This document shows, one piece after another, positions 8,378 through 15,206 of a stretch of 15,206 bases of DNA. The DNA lies in the NCBI GenBank assembly GCA_947258465.1, contig CAMYIQ010000157.1, positions 1 through 15,206 on the forward strand, written 5' to 3'. The notes below the pieces were generated by a model. That model was not told the origin of the DNA. It worked only from the letters and a program-made list of their open reading frames with translations, and made no database searches. The DNA is from an uncultured Erythrobacter sp. (GTDB lineage Bacteria > Pseudomonadota > Alphaproteobacteria > Sphingomonadales > Sphingomonadaceae). The position numbers and the translations under genes are program-made. The first letter of the stretch is position 1. The number at the start of each line of letters is the position of its first letter.

Positions 8378-8408
8378 GGGACGGGCGAGCCATCGCCCGT
8401 CCCTTTTT
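8378..8408 (+). terminator. Intrinsic (rho-independent) terminator after the OmpA-family gene
   Basis: A perfect 11-bp stem, GGGACGGGCGA (8378-8388) and TCGCCCGTCCC (8393-8403), closes a GCCA loop and is followed directly by five T residues (8404-8408). It starts 24 bases after the OmpA-family stop codon and separates that gene from the aldehyde dehydrogenase. Confidence 0.93.
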
Positions 8409-8452
8409 GTAGGCGCCGCGATCGCCGCCTTGCCGGAACGTCGAGGCGTCTC

Positions 8453-8487
8453 GGCCCTTTCCATTGCAAAGCAGATAGGAAAGGGCC
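8453..8487 (+). promoter_or_regulatory. 10-bp inverted repeat enclosing the ribosome binding site of the aldehyde dehydrogenase
   Basis: GGCCCTTTCC (8453-8462) and GGAAAGGGCC (8478-8487) are perfect reverse complements separated by 15 bases. The right arm contains most of the Shine-Dalgarno AGGAAAGG (8477-8484) and ends two bases before the ATG at 8490. In RNA the hairpin would hide the ribosome binding site; in DNA it is a symmetrical site a dimeric regulator could bind. The pairing is seen directly; a regulatory role is inferred. Confidence 0.6.
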
Positions 8488-8489
8488 TC

Positions 8490-9869
8490 ATGTTCGATAT
8501 AACCACCGTCAATCCCGCCACCGGCGAAGAAATCGCAACCTACAACAAGCTTACGCGCGAAGACGCCTGCGCGGCTGTCGACAAATGCCACGCCGCCTTC
8601 GAGCAATGGCGGCTGCGCAGCCTCGATGACCGCGCGCAGGTCATCAAGGGCCTCGGCAAGGCGCTGCGCGACCACAAGGAAGAGCTCGCCCAGTTGATGA
8701 CCGCCGAAGTCGGCAAGCTGATCGGCGACAGCCGCGACGAGGTCGAACTATGTGCCGCGATCTGCGACTACACCGCCGCGAACGGCCCCGAGGAACTGGC
8801 AGACGAGCAGCGCGAGCCGAACAATGCGGGGCGCGGTATCGTCACCTATTCGCCGATCGGCGTGATCTATGGCGTCCAGCCGTGGAATTTCCCCGCCTAT
8901 CAGGTGATCCGCTATGCCATCGCCAATCTCATGACCGGCAATGGCGTGCTGCTGAAACACGCCTCGAACTGCACCGGCAGCGGGCTCAAGATCGCCGAGA
9001 TTTTCGCCAAAGGCGGCCTGCCCGAAAACCTGTTCACCGTGCTCGTTATCGATCACGATACGTCGGATGCGATCGTCGAACACGACAAGGTTCGCGGCGT
9101 GACGCTGACCGGCTCGGACGGCGCGGGCAAACATATTGCGGAAGCGGCGGGCAAGGTGCTCAAGCCATTGGTGCTCGAACTGGGCTCGAACGATGCCTAT
9201 CTGGTGCTGGAGGATGCCGATCTCGACAAGGCGGCGGAGGTCTGCGCGCGGGCGCGGCTCTACAATAACGGCCAGACCTGCATCAACGGCAAGCGCTTCA
9301 TCGTGACCGACAAGGTCTATGATGCGTTTCTCGAAAAGTTCGTCGCCAAGTTCGAAGCGACCAAGATCGGCGACCCGCTGGCCGACGATAGCGATATGGG
9401 GCCGATGGCGCGCAGGGACCTGCGCGAAGACGTGCAGAAACAGGTCGACCAGTCGGTCGAAAACGGCGCGAAGATCGCCTGCGGCGGCGAGATCCCCGAT
9501 GGCCCCGGCGCCTATTACCCGGCCACGGTGCTGGTCGATGTCGCGCCCGGACAGCCGGCCTATGACGACGAAATTTTCGGCCCCGTCGCCAGCGTCATCC
9601 GCGCGAAAGACGATGAGGATGCAATGCGGCTCGCCAATGACAGCCGCTATGGTCTGGGCGGCGGGATATTATGCCGCGATACCGACCGCGCGATCGAGCT
9701 GGCCAAGACGCATTTCGACACCGGCATGGTGTTCATCAACACCTACGGCGTGGCCGACCCGTCGATGCCCTTCGGGGGCGTCAAGAATTCGGGCTACGGC
9801 CGCGAACACGGTGGTTTCGGCATCAAGGAATTCGCCAATGCCAAGGCGATCTTCGTCGGCGCCGACTGA
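8490..9869 (+). CDS. NAD(P)-dependent aldehyde dehydrogenase, succinate-semialdehyde type
   Basis: A 459-residue member of the aldehyde dehydrogenase superfamily, of the short form seen in GabD1/Sad-like succinate-semialdehyde dehydrogenases. It would oxidise an aldehyde, probably succinate semialdehyde to succinate, in the cytoplasm. Visible catalytic parts are PWNFP with N133, K156 in LLKHAS, general base E230 in LVLELGSND, nucleophile C264 in NNGQTCINGKRF, and EIFGPV (361-366). The start at 8490 is supported by AGGAAAGG just upstream and by the family N-terminus FDITTVNPATGEEI. The gene follows the OmpA-family terminator, so it needs its own promoter or readthrough, and an inverted repeat covers its ribosome binding site. 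It converges on the PEP-mutase-like gene. Substrate is inferred from subfamily resemblance; no GABA transaminase or regulator gene is next to it. Confidence 0.88.
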   Translation: MFDITTVNPATGEEIATYNKLTREDACAAVDKCHAAFEQWRLRSLDDRAQVIKGLGKALRDHKEELAQLMTAEVGKLIGDSRDEVELCAAICDYTAANGPEELADEQREPNNAGRGIVTYSPIGVIYGVQPWNFPAYQVIRYAIANLMTGNGVLLKHASNCTGSGLKIAEIFAKGGLPENLFTVLVIDHDTSDAIVEHDKVRGVTLTGSDGAGKHIAEAAGKVLKPLVLELGSNDAYLVLEDADLDKAAEVCARARLYNNGQTCINGKRFIVTDKVYDAFLEKFVAKFEATKIGDPLADDSDMGPMARRDLREDVQKQVDQSVENGAKIACGGEIPDGPGAYYPATVLVDVAPGQPAYDDEIFGPVASVIRAKDDEDAMRLANDSRYGLGGGILCRDTDRAIELAKTHFDTGMVFINTYGVADPSMPFGGVKNSGYGREHGGFGIKEFANAKAIFVGAD

Positions 9870-9888
9870 TTCCGGGCCAATGGTCGAC

Positions 9889-9919
9889 GCCCGGGCTATC
9901 CAGCGTGGATTGCCCGGGC
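9889..9919. terminator. Hairpin between two convergent genes, without a T-tract
   Basis: GCCCGGGCTATCCA (9889-9902) pairs with TGGATTGCCCGGGC (9906-9919) at 13 of 14 positions around a GCG loop. It overlaps the last codons of the PEP-mutase-like gene and lies 20 bases after the aldehyde dehydrogenase stop. It could act as a bidirectional terminator or 3'-end stabiliser, but no T-run follows on either strand. Confidence 0.5.
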
Positions 9920-10639
9920 ATCGGCGCCCAGCTTCTCCATCGCCCAGCTCCACGGCTGATGCCCATAGCTGATGCGGGCCACACCCAACTTGGCCAGTTC
10001 CGCAACCGAGCCCCGACCCGGTGCCCACAGCACATTGACCGGCAGGGGCGAGGCTTCGCAGATGGCGTTGATCGTGGAGTGGTCACCCAGGAACGGGACG
10101 AACAGGCTCCCCGCCCCGGCCTCCGCATAGGCCGAGGCGCGCTGCAGAACGGCATCGATCAGGTCGCGCGAATAGTCCGCGGGATCGACCCCCAGATAGA
10201 CATCGGTACGCGCGTTGACGTGGATACCCGTCGCCGCGGCGGCAGTGACCCGTTCCGCTGCATCGGCAACCGGCAACAGCTCGGTTGCGCCCGGCATGCG
10301 GTCTTCCATGTTGATACCCGCTGCCCCGAGGTCGAACGCCTTGCCCACCGAAACGCCGACTTCTGCCGGAGTGGCACCATAGCCTGCCTCCATATCGATC
10401 GTGACCGGCAGCTCGGTGACGGTGAGGATGCGCCGCAAATTCTCCAGCGCGACGCCAAGCGGCAGAGTCTCGCCATCGCGATAGCCATTGGCTTCGGCTA
10501 CGCCATAGCTGCCGGTGGCGATCGCCTTGGCGCCCGCTTCGGCCACCACACGTGCCGACCCGGCATCCCAGATATTGTACAACACCAGCGGGTCGCCCGG
10601 TATGTGCAGCGCGCGGAATGTATCGACCGTGTTCGTCAT
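9896..10639 (-). CDS. Isocitrate lyase / PEP mutase family protein
   Basis: A 247-residue TIM-barrel enzyme of the PEP mutase/isocitrate lyase superfamily. NIWDAGSARV (22-31), IDMEAGYG with D82 and E84, INMEDR with E112 and D113, and VNARTD (141-146) are the expected substrate and magnesium-binding blocks. The KKCGH motif of true isocitrate lyase is absent, so it is not a glyoxylate-shunt enzyme. These relatives cleave or form C-C or P-C bonds of 2-oxo acids (for example oxaloacetate decarboxylases or carboxy-PEP mutases); the substrate cannot be named here. The ATG overlaps the ada stop as ATGA (10636-10639) with AGGGAAGG just upstream, so translation is probably coupled to ada. It converges on the aldehyde dehydrogenase. 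Confidence 0.85.
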   Translation of the reverse strand: MTNTVDTFRALHIPGDPLVLYNIWDAGSARVVAEAGAKAIATGSYGVAEANGYRDGETLPLGVALENLRRILTVTELPVTIDMEAGYGATPAEVGVSVGKAFDLGAAGINMEDRMPGATELLPVADAAERVTAAAATGIHVNARTDVYLGVDPADYSRDLIDAVLQRASAYAEAGAGSLFVPFLGDHSTINAICEASPLPVNVLWAPGRGSVAELAKLGVARISYGHQPWSWAMEKLGADARAIHAG

Positions 10640-11664
10640 TTGCCTTCCCTCCGTAGCAGTTCGGCCTTGATTTCGGTGCCATAGGCATAACCGCCCAGCC
10701 CTCCATCGGCCGCGATCACCCTGTGGCAGGGGATCAGAACGGCGATGTTGTTCGCCCCGTTCGCCCCGCCGACCGCGCGGCTGGCCCCGGGATTGCCCAG
10801 CGCAGCCGCAAGCTCGCCATAGCTACGCGTCTCTCCCGCCGGAATTTCGCGCAGGGCGTGCCAGACGCGCTGCTGGAACGCAGTCCCCTTTACATCGAGC
10901 GGGATATCTGCGGTGGTGGCATTGACGGGCTGCTCGACCGCGGCGGTAACCTGTTCGAACAGTGCGCGGAAATTTTCGCCCGCTTCGACCAGCTCGGCAT
11001 GGGGAAACCGTGCACGTAGCTCGGTTTCGCCTTCGTCGAAAGAGAGGCAGCACACACCCTTTTCCGTCGCGGCGACGAGCATGGTGCCGAGCGTCGTCTC
11101 GACGCATGTCCAATGGATGGTGCGGCCCCTGCCGCCATCGCGCCAGTCGCTCGGCGTCATGCCCAATCGTCCCTTCGTATCGTCATAGAAGCGCGAGGCC
11201 GAGCCATAGCCTGCCTCGTAGATCGCGCCGGTCACGCTATCGCCGGCAGCCAGCGCATCGCGCGCCCGCTCTTCGCGCAGCGCGCGGGCATAGGCAGCGG
11301 GCGACAGCCCGATGGCGCGCTTGAACACGCGCTGGAAATGGGTCGGCGAATAGCCGGTGAGCTGGGCCAGCACGGCCAGCGAGGGCACGTCTTCGGCGCC
11401 GCGAATCTCGTCGATCGCCGCCAGCACCGCCGCCTCGTCGCGCCCGACATCGTCGGGCAGGCAGCGCTTGCAGGCGCGCAGCCCCGCTGCACGCGCCGCT
11501 GCGCCATCGGCAAAGAAACGCACATTGCTGCGCGATGGATGCCGCGCCGCGCAAGACGGGCGGCAATAGATGCCGGTGGTCAACACACCGGTCACGAAGC
11601 GCCCGTCGAAGGCGCGATCGCGGCGCAGGACAGCGGCCCAGGCAGTGTCATCGGTAATCGTCAC
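10636..11664 (-). CDS. ada: Bifunctional Ada: alkylation-response regulator and O6-alkylguanine-DNA methyltransferase
   Basis: A 342-residue Ada with full domain order. The N-terminal zinc domain has C34, C38, C65 and C68, matching E. coli Ada C38/C42/C69/C72; the first takes methyl groups from phosphotriesters and switches Ada into an activator. An AraC-type helix-turn-helix region follows (about 95-175, LAQLTGYSPTHFQRVFKRAI). The C-terminal methyltransferase has IPCHRV with acceptor C313 and SRAVGGANGANN (295-306). I prefer the GTG at 11664: GGAG lies six bases upstream and the family tends to start near this point. An ATG at 11676, four codons upstream, has no clear ribosome site. The gene overlaps the following PEP-mutase-like gene by four bases and is divergent from the tethered protease gene. 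Ada usually activates its own promoter. Confidence 0.94.
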   Translation of the reverse strand: MTITDDTAWAAVLRRDRAFDGRFVTGVLTTGIYCRPSCAARHPSRSNVRFFADGAAARAAGLRACKRCLPDDVGRDEAAVLAAIDEIRGAEDVPSLAVLAQLTGYSPTHFQRVFKRAIGLSPAAYARALREERARDALAAGDSVTGAIYEAGYGSASRFYDDTKGRLGMTPSDWRDGGRGRTIHWTCVETTLGTMLVAATEKGVCCLSFDEGETELRARFPHAELVEAGENFRALFEQVTAAVEQPVNATTADIPLDVKGTAFQQRVWHALREIPAGETRSYGELAAALGNPGASRAVGGANGANNIAVLIPCHRVIAADGGLGGYAYGTEIKAELLRREGK

Positions 11665-11710
11665 GACAATCTCCATAGCGCAAGTGGCCCGTTTATGCGC
11701 GCCGATCGAC

Positions 11711-11729
11711 AGCCGCGCATCCCGCGGCT
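11711..11729. promoter_or_regulatory. Inverted repeat between the divergent ada and protease genes
   Basis: AGCCGCG (11711-11717) and CGCGGCT (11723-11729) are perfect 7-bp inverted arms around CATCC, centred in the roughly 100-base region from which ada and the protease gene diverge. It could be an operator for either gene or an RNA hairpin in the leader of one; it could also be chance in GC-rich DNA. Confidence 0.35.
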
Positions 11730-11766
11730 TGCGGTCAAAGCCAATGATCGTCACAAGGCGCACCAA

Positions 11767-13317
11767 ATGGGACGGTTTGCCACTCTTCTCGCCAGTATCC
11801 TGGCGCTGCTCACGCCCGCTTTCGCGCAGGCGGAACCCGCCGATATCGATGCCGCCGCGCGCGGCGTGGTGCGCGTGGTCATCATCGGCGAAGACAATGG
11901 CGAACTGCTTCCGATCAGTCACGGGACCGGCTTTGCCGTTGCAAGCGACCGGGTCGTCACCAATGCGCATGTGGTGCGCGATGCGCTGCGCGATGACGAG
12001 CTTCGAATCGGCATCATTCCCAGCGGCGGCGGCGAAGCCGTCTATGGCCAGGCGCTGGCGGTAAGCGCGCGCAACGATCTGGCGTTGATCCGCATCACCG
12101 GCGACTTGCGCCTGCCCCCACTTGCCCTGGCCGGTGGCCCGCCGCCCGACAGCGGCGAAGTCACCAGCGTCGGCTATCCCATGAATGTCGATCGGGCGCA
12201 GGGCCTGGATTTCAACGACATCTTTCGCAGCCAGCCCCCGGTGAAAAGCCGCGGCTTCATTTCGGGTGCGCGCCCCAGCCGCCAGTTCGACACCATCCTC
12301 CACACGGCGCCCATCGCGCGCGGCAGTTCGGGCGGTCCGCTGCTCGATCCCTGCGGCCGCGTGGTAGGAGTGAACAGCTTTGGCGCGGACAGCAATGGGG
12401 GCGACGCGGAATTTTTCTTCGCGGTTTCGAACCGCGAAATGGTGCCTTTTTTGCGCGCCAACGACGTTGAGCCGCGCGTCAACAGCTCCGCCTGCCGCTC
12501 CATGGCCGATCTCGACGCGGCCGAGCGCGAGCGGTTGCAGCGCGAACAGATGACCGCGCGCGCCGATCTCGCACAGCGTTTCGAAGCGCAGCGCGAAAAG
12601 CGCGAACGCGCCCTGCTCGAAGCCGAACAGGGGGTCATGACCGAACGCGAAGACCGTCTGTTTCTCTCGATCATTCTGTTGCTGATCGCCTTCGGCCTGG
12701 GGCAATGGGCCATGGCTTTGTGGCACAAAGACGAGGAAGAGCGTGACGAAACCCGCCTGAGAATCGTCGGCGGGGCCGCCGCCGCAATCGTACTCGCCGC
12801 GCTTGCCGCCTATCTCACCCGCCCCGGCCTCGACGAAATCGACCGCCGTGTGGCCGCCGCCATGCAGGCTGGGGAAGATGATCCGGGAGAGACCGGGGTG
12901 TCTGCGTTGGGCGATCTCGCGCTGACATGCACTCTCGTCCCCGAACGCAGCCGGGTCACCAGCGCCAAAGTCGAGGACATAGAATTCGACTGGACCGCAG
13001 ACGGCTGTGTGAACAACCGAACCCAATATGGGTATTCCGGAGGCACCTGGAGCCGCGTTTTCGTGCCCAATTCCGAAGACGCGGTATCGGTCAACAGCTT
13101 CGACCCCGACCGACGCATCTTCCGTATCGAACGCTATCTTCTGCCGCGCACAGCCATGAACGAAGCCCGCGAAGCGCGCCGCAAGTACGAGGCCCCCCAA
13201 TGCGGGGCTGAAGGCGCCTCCGCTGAGCTCGGCGAGATGCAGACGGAAGTGCTCGGCAAGCTGCCCCAACAAGCCAATGAACGGCTGGTCTATGAATGCA
13301 GCGCAAGGCGACCCTAG
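11767..13317 (+). CDS. Membrane-tethered periplasmic trypsin-like serine protease
   Basis: A 516-residue protein. A signal peptide (about 1-22, ending AFAQA) precedes an S1/DegP-like protease fold with catalytic H68 in TNAHVV, D104 in RNDLAL and S188 in RGSSGGPL. C196 and C243 may form a disulfide. A charged, probably coiled-coil segment (about 248-298, rich in E and R) leads to two hydrophobic segments (about 299-318 and 334-351) with a short acidic loop between. A C-terminal domain (about 380-516) carries C388, C414, C479 and C511 and is not recognised. The likely topology puts both the protease and the C-terminal domain in the periplasm. No PDZ domain is seen, unlike DegP. The ATG at 11767 has AAGGCG about 7 bases upstream. 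It is divergent from ada and ends 18 bases before the convergent TauD-family gene. Confidence 0.85.
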   Translation: MGRFATLLASILALLTPAFAQAEPADIDAAARGVVRVVIIGEDNGELLPISHGTGFAVASDRVVTNAHVVRDALRDDELRIGIIPSGGGEAVYGQALAVSARNDLALIRITGDLRLPPLALAGGPPPDSGEVTSVGYPMNVDRAQGLDFNDIFRSQPPVKSRGFISGARPSRQFDTILHTAPIARGSSGGPLLDPCGRVVGVNSFGADSNGGDAEFFFAVSNREMVPFLRANDVEPRVNSSACRSMADLDAAERERLQREQMTARADLAQRFEAQREKRERALLEAEQGVMTEREDRLFLSIILLLIAFGLGQWAMALWHKDEEERDETRLRIVGGAAAAIVLAALAAYLTRPGLDEIDRRVAAAMQAGEDDPGETGVSALGDLALTCTLVPERSRVTSAKVEDIEFDWTADGCVNNRTQYGYSGGTWSRVFVPNSEDAVSVNSFDPDRRIFRIERYLLPRTAMNEAREARRKYEAPQCGAEGASAELGEMQTEVLGKLPQQANERLVYECSARRP

Positions 13318-13335
13318 CCGCCAAGCCGCGCAGCC

Positions 13336-14166
13336 TCACGCCGCCAGCGATTCGCCGGTCAGCGTGATGCGGTGCATCTCGCGGGCGTGGCCCTGATAGT
13401 CGTTCATCGCCAGATGCCAGGTCGTGCGATTGTCCCAGATCGCCACCGAACCCGGCTCCCACGCCACGCGGCAGGTGTTGTCCGCCGCAGTGGCGGTCGC
13501 ATAGAGTTTCTGTAGCAGCGGCAAACTCTCTTCGCGGCTTCGGCCGACGATGTTCACCGTGAAGGCGCTGTTGACGTAGAGCAGCTTGCGGCCGGTCTGC
13601 GGGTGTCGGATCACGATCGGGTGCGTCGCCCCGGTCTTGAGCGCCTTGCCGCGCAAATCGCCGCCCATGTCGGTCTTCGCATAAAGCCCGCCCTCGTCAT
13701 AGATATGGTCGGCAGTGTGATAGGCCTCGAGCCCTTCGATCTCGGTCTTGAGATCGTCGGGCAGCGCATCATAGGTTTCGCCCATATGCGCCCATAGAGT
13801 GTCGCCTCCGCTCGGCGGCAGCGTTCGCGCAACCAGGATCGAACCCATGGCGGGCACCTGATCGTAGGAATGGTCGGTATGCCATCCGCCGCCGATATTG
13901 GTGACCTGATCGGCGCGCTTCCTGACCACGGCGATTTCCGGATGTTCGTCGGTCAGCGGGAAGTAATTGTTGAGATCGATCCCGCCCCAGCGCCTTGCGA
14001 AGGCGATATGGGCCTCGGGGGTGAAATCGTTCTGCCCGCGAAACAGCGCGATTCCGTGAGTGTAGATCGCCTGCTTGATCGCATCGAGCGTATCGCCCTC
14101 CGCTTCGGCCAGGCTCACCCCGGTAATTTCGACCCCGCATCCGGGCGCCAGTGCCGCCATCTCCAT
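13336..14166 (-). CDS. TauD/TfdA-family Fe(II)/2-oxoglutarate dioxygenase
   Basis: A 276-residue oxygenase of the taurine dioxygenase family, which uses 2-oxoglutarate and O2 to hydroxylate substrates such as sulfonates, 2,4-D or other small acids. The iron facial triad is visible as H96 and D98 in GGWHTDHSY and H251 in WDNRTTWH; R262 and R266 (REMHR) fit the 2-oxoglutarate-binding arginines of TauD by spacing. LFRGQNDFTPEAHIAFARRW (41-60) and GGDTLWAHM (120-128) are also typical. The ATG at 14166 has GGAGAGAGG upstream; a second ATG two codons later is less well placed. No transporter or sulfur-assimilation gene adjoins it, so the substrate is open. It is divergent from atpH and converges on the protease gene. 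Confidence 0.9.
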   Translation of the reverse strand: MEMAALAPGCGVEITGVSLAEAEGDTLDAIKQAIYTHGIALFRGQNDFTPEAHIAFARRWGGIDLNNYFPLTDEHPEIAVVRKRADQVTNIGGGWHTDHSYDQVPAMGSILVARTLPPSGGDTLWAHMGETYDALPDDLKTEIEGLEAYHTADHIYDEGGLYAKTDMGGDLRGKALKTGATHPIVIRHPQTGRKLLYVNSAFTVNIVGRSREESLPLLQKLYATATAADNTCRVAWEPGSVAIWDNRTTWHLAMNDYQGHAREMHRITLTGESLAA

Positions 14167-14253
14167 TGCCTCTCTCCCACGCAAATGGTTGCTTTGTGCC
14201 ACGCAATCTACGCCGCTTACGAGCGGAGTCCAGATTCCCTGCCCGGACTCGGC

Positions 14254-14282
14254 TTGCCATTGACGGGGGGCTTTGCTAGGCG
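14254..14282 (+). promoter_or_regulatory. Probable sigma-70 promoter of the ATP synthase operon
   Basis: TTGCCA (14254-14259) and TAGGCG (14277-14282) are separated by exactly 17 bases, about 90 bases upstream of the atpH start. A second -35-like TTGACG overlaps the spacer (14260-14265). It lies in the 205-base divergent region between the TauD-family gene and atpH. Confidence 0.5.
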
Positions 14283-14371
14283 CGCGCCGACCTTGCCGGG
14301 CGACTCCCGTCTGCCCATCTCGGCAAGGATCGCACAGACTTTTCTTCCGGACCCGAGAGGACCTCAAGCGC

Positions 14372-14926
14372 GTGGATATTTCCGCCGGTATTCAGGCTAG
14401 CCTGGCAGGGCGTTACGCTTCGGCCCTGTTCGATCTCGCTAGCGAAAACGGAACCGTGACCGCAGTCGAATCGGACCTCGACAAGGTCGAGGCCGCGCTC
14501 GCCGAATCGGCCGAGCTCGCCGCCGTCACCACCAACCCCAAGGTCTCGCGCGGTGCCGCGCAGAAGGCACTGTGGGGCGTCTCCGCCATTCTCGGCGTGT
14601 CCGAGCTGACGCAGAACTTCCTCGGCGTGCTGGCGCACAACCGCCGCCTGTCGCAACTGCCGCAGGTAATCCGCGCCTTCCGCGCGATCGCCGCCGCGCA
14701 GCGCGGCGAAGTGACTGCCGAAGTCACCAGCGCCCACGCGCTGACCGATGCGCAGCTCGATGCGCTCAAGACCAAGCTGACGGCCCGCGAAGGCCGCACG
14801 GTCAAGCTTTCTACCCAGGTCGATCCCGAGCTCCTCGGCGGCCTCGTCGTCACCATCGGATCGAAGCGCATCGACGGCTCGATCCGCACCCGTCTCAATT
14901 CGCTTTCCCAGGCCATGAAGGCTTAA
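14372..14926 (+). CDS. atpH: ATP synthase F1 subunit delta
   Basis: A 184-residue delta subunit (OSCP homologue), which links the F1 head to the peripheral stalk of the H+-translocating ATP synthase. The N-terminal helical domain (GIQASLAGRYASALFDLA, about 5-22) and the C-terminal part (VDPELLGGLVVTIGSKRID, about 151-169) match the family, and length is normal. The start is a GTG at 14372, the point where the sphingomonad-type N-terminus begins, with AGAGGA about 10 bases upstream. It is followed after 12 bases by atpA, the usual alphaproteobacterial order of the F1 operon. Confidence 0.96.
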   Translation: MDISAGIQASLAGRYASALFDLASENGTVTAVESDLDKVEAALAESAELAAVTTNPKVSRGAAQKALWGVSAILGVSELTQNFLGVLAHNRRLSQLPQVIRAFRAIAAAQRGEVTAEVTSAHALTDAQLDALKTKLTAREGRTVKLSTQVDPELLGGLVVTIGSKRIDGSIRTRLNSLSQAMKA

Positions 14927-14938
14927 AGGACACACATC

Positions 14939-15206
14939 ATGGATATCCGCGCCGCAGAAATTTCCAAGGTCATCAAGGACCAGATCGCCAATTTCGGCAG
15001 TGAAGCCGAAGTCAGCGAAGTCGGTACCGTGCTGTCGGTGGGTGACGGTATTGCCCGCATCCACGGCCTCGACAAGGTTCAGGCCGGTGAAATGATCGAA
15101 TTTTCGAACGGCGTTCAGGGCATGGCGCTGAACCTCGAAGCCGACAATGTCGGCGCCGTTATCTTCGGTTCCGACCAGGAAATCGGCGAAGGCGACAGCG
15201 TCAAGC
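14939..15206 (+). CDS. atpA: ATP synthase F1 subunit alpha, N-terminal part (cut by window edge)
   Basis: The first 89 residues are visible: MDIRAAEISKVIKDQIANFG, then EVGTVLSVGDGIARIHGLDK and a beta-barrel continuing to IFGSDQEIGEGDSVK, the N-terminal domain of AtpA. This subunit forms the F1 hexamer with beta and binds nucleotide at non-catalytic sites; its Walker motif lies outside the window. The ATG at 14939 has AAAGGA (14925-14930) eight bases upstream, overlapping the atpH stop, so the two are very probably co-transcribed. Confidence 0.97.
   Translation, partial: MDIRAAEISKVIKDQIANFGSEAEVSEVGTVLSVGDGIARIHGLDKVQAGEMIEFSNGVQGMALNLEADNVGAVIFGSDQEIGEGDSVK

Noticed and set aside
7430..8521. 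A 363-codon minus-strand frame antisense to the OmpA-family gene
   Set aside because: It runs through the terminator and the real gene with no recognisable motif; the plus strand has a signal peptide, a ribosome site and an OmpA domain.
11677..11684. AGCGCAAG as a true Ada box for ada itself
   Set aside because: The match is short, lies on the strand opposite to ada and next to its start codon, and the E. coli consensus need not hold in alphaproteobacteria. It is kept only as a hint in the divergent-region finding.
10636..13272. An 878-codon open frame on the minus strand that spans ada and runs antisense through the protease gene
   Set aside because: Only the ada part has recognisable protein; the upstream 530 codons are low-complexity, Arg/Ala/Gly/His-rich and mirror the real protease gene on the other strand. 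It is a GC-rich shadow frame.

Overview
The window looks like chromosomal DNA from a GC-rich alphaproteobacterium, most likely Sphingomonadales (Erythrobacteraceae or Sphingomonadaceae). That rests on family resemblance and gene order, not on a database search. The pointers are an aerobic cobaltochelatase CobT, a transaldolase-like aldolase (fsa) beside priA, an iron-sulfur bacterial photolyase (FeS-BCP), and an atpH-atpA operon start. No mobile element, CRISPR array, tRNA or rRNA was seen. Coding density is high; the longest gap without a gene is 246 bases (7205-7450).

Left part (1-3938): on the minus strand a DUF4197-type lipoprotein is followed by fsa and the 5' end of cobT, which starts with TTG one base after the fsa stop. 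Divergent from these is priA, encoding the replication-restart helicase PriA.

Middle part (3939-9869), all plus strand: a GTG-started exported protein with an HExxH zinc-protease motif and TPR-like repeats, an FeS-BCP type photolyase/cryptochrome, an OmpA-C-domain envelope protein with a DUF5666-like N-terminal region followed by a textbook intrinsic terminator, and a short-form succinate-semialdehyde-type aldehyde dehydrogenase. The ribosome binding site of the dehydrogenase lies inside a perfect 10-bp inverted repeat.

Right part (9896-14166): a minus-strand pair, ada (bifunctional alkylation-damage regulator/methyltransferase) and a PEP-mutase/isocitrate-lyase family enzyme, overlaps by ATGA. 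Divergent from ada is a membrane-tethered periplasmic trypsin-like protease with a Cys-containing C-terminal domain. It converges on a TauD-family Fe(II)/2-oxoglutarate dioxygenase.

Right edge (14372-15206): the ATP synthase operon begins (atpH complete, atpA cut by the window end), with a plausible sigma-70 promoter upstream.

The core genes (cobT, fsa, priA, atpHA) frame about 10.4 kb of envelope, DNA-repair and metabolic genes. I found no clear undescribed multi-gene system. The best leads are the ribosome-binding-site hairpin before the aldehyde dehydrogenase, the tethered protease, and the coupled ada/PEP-mutase pair.
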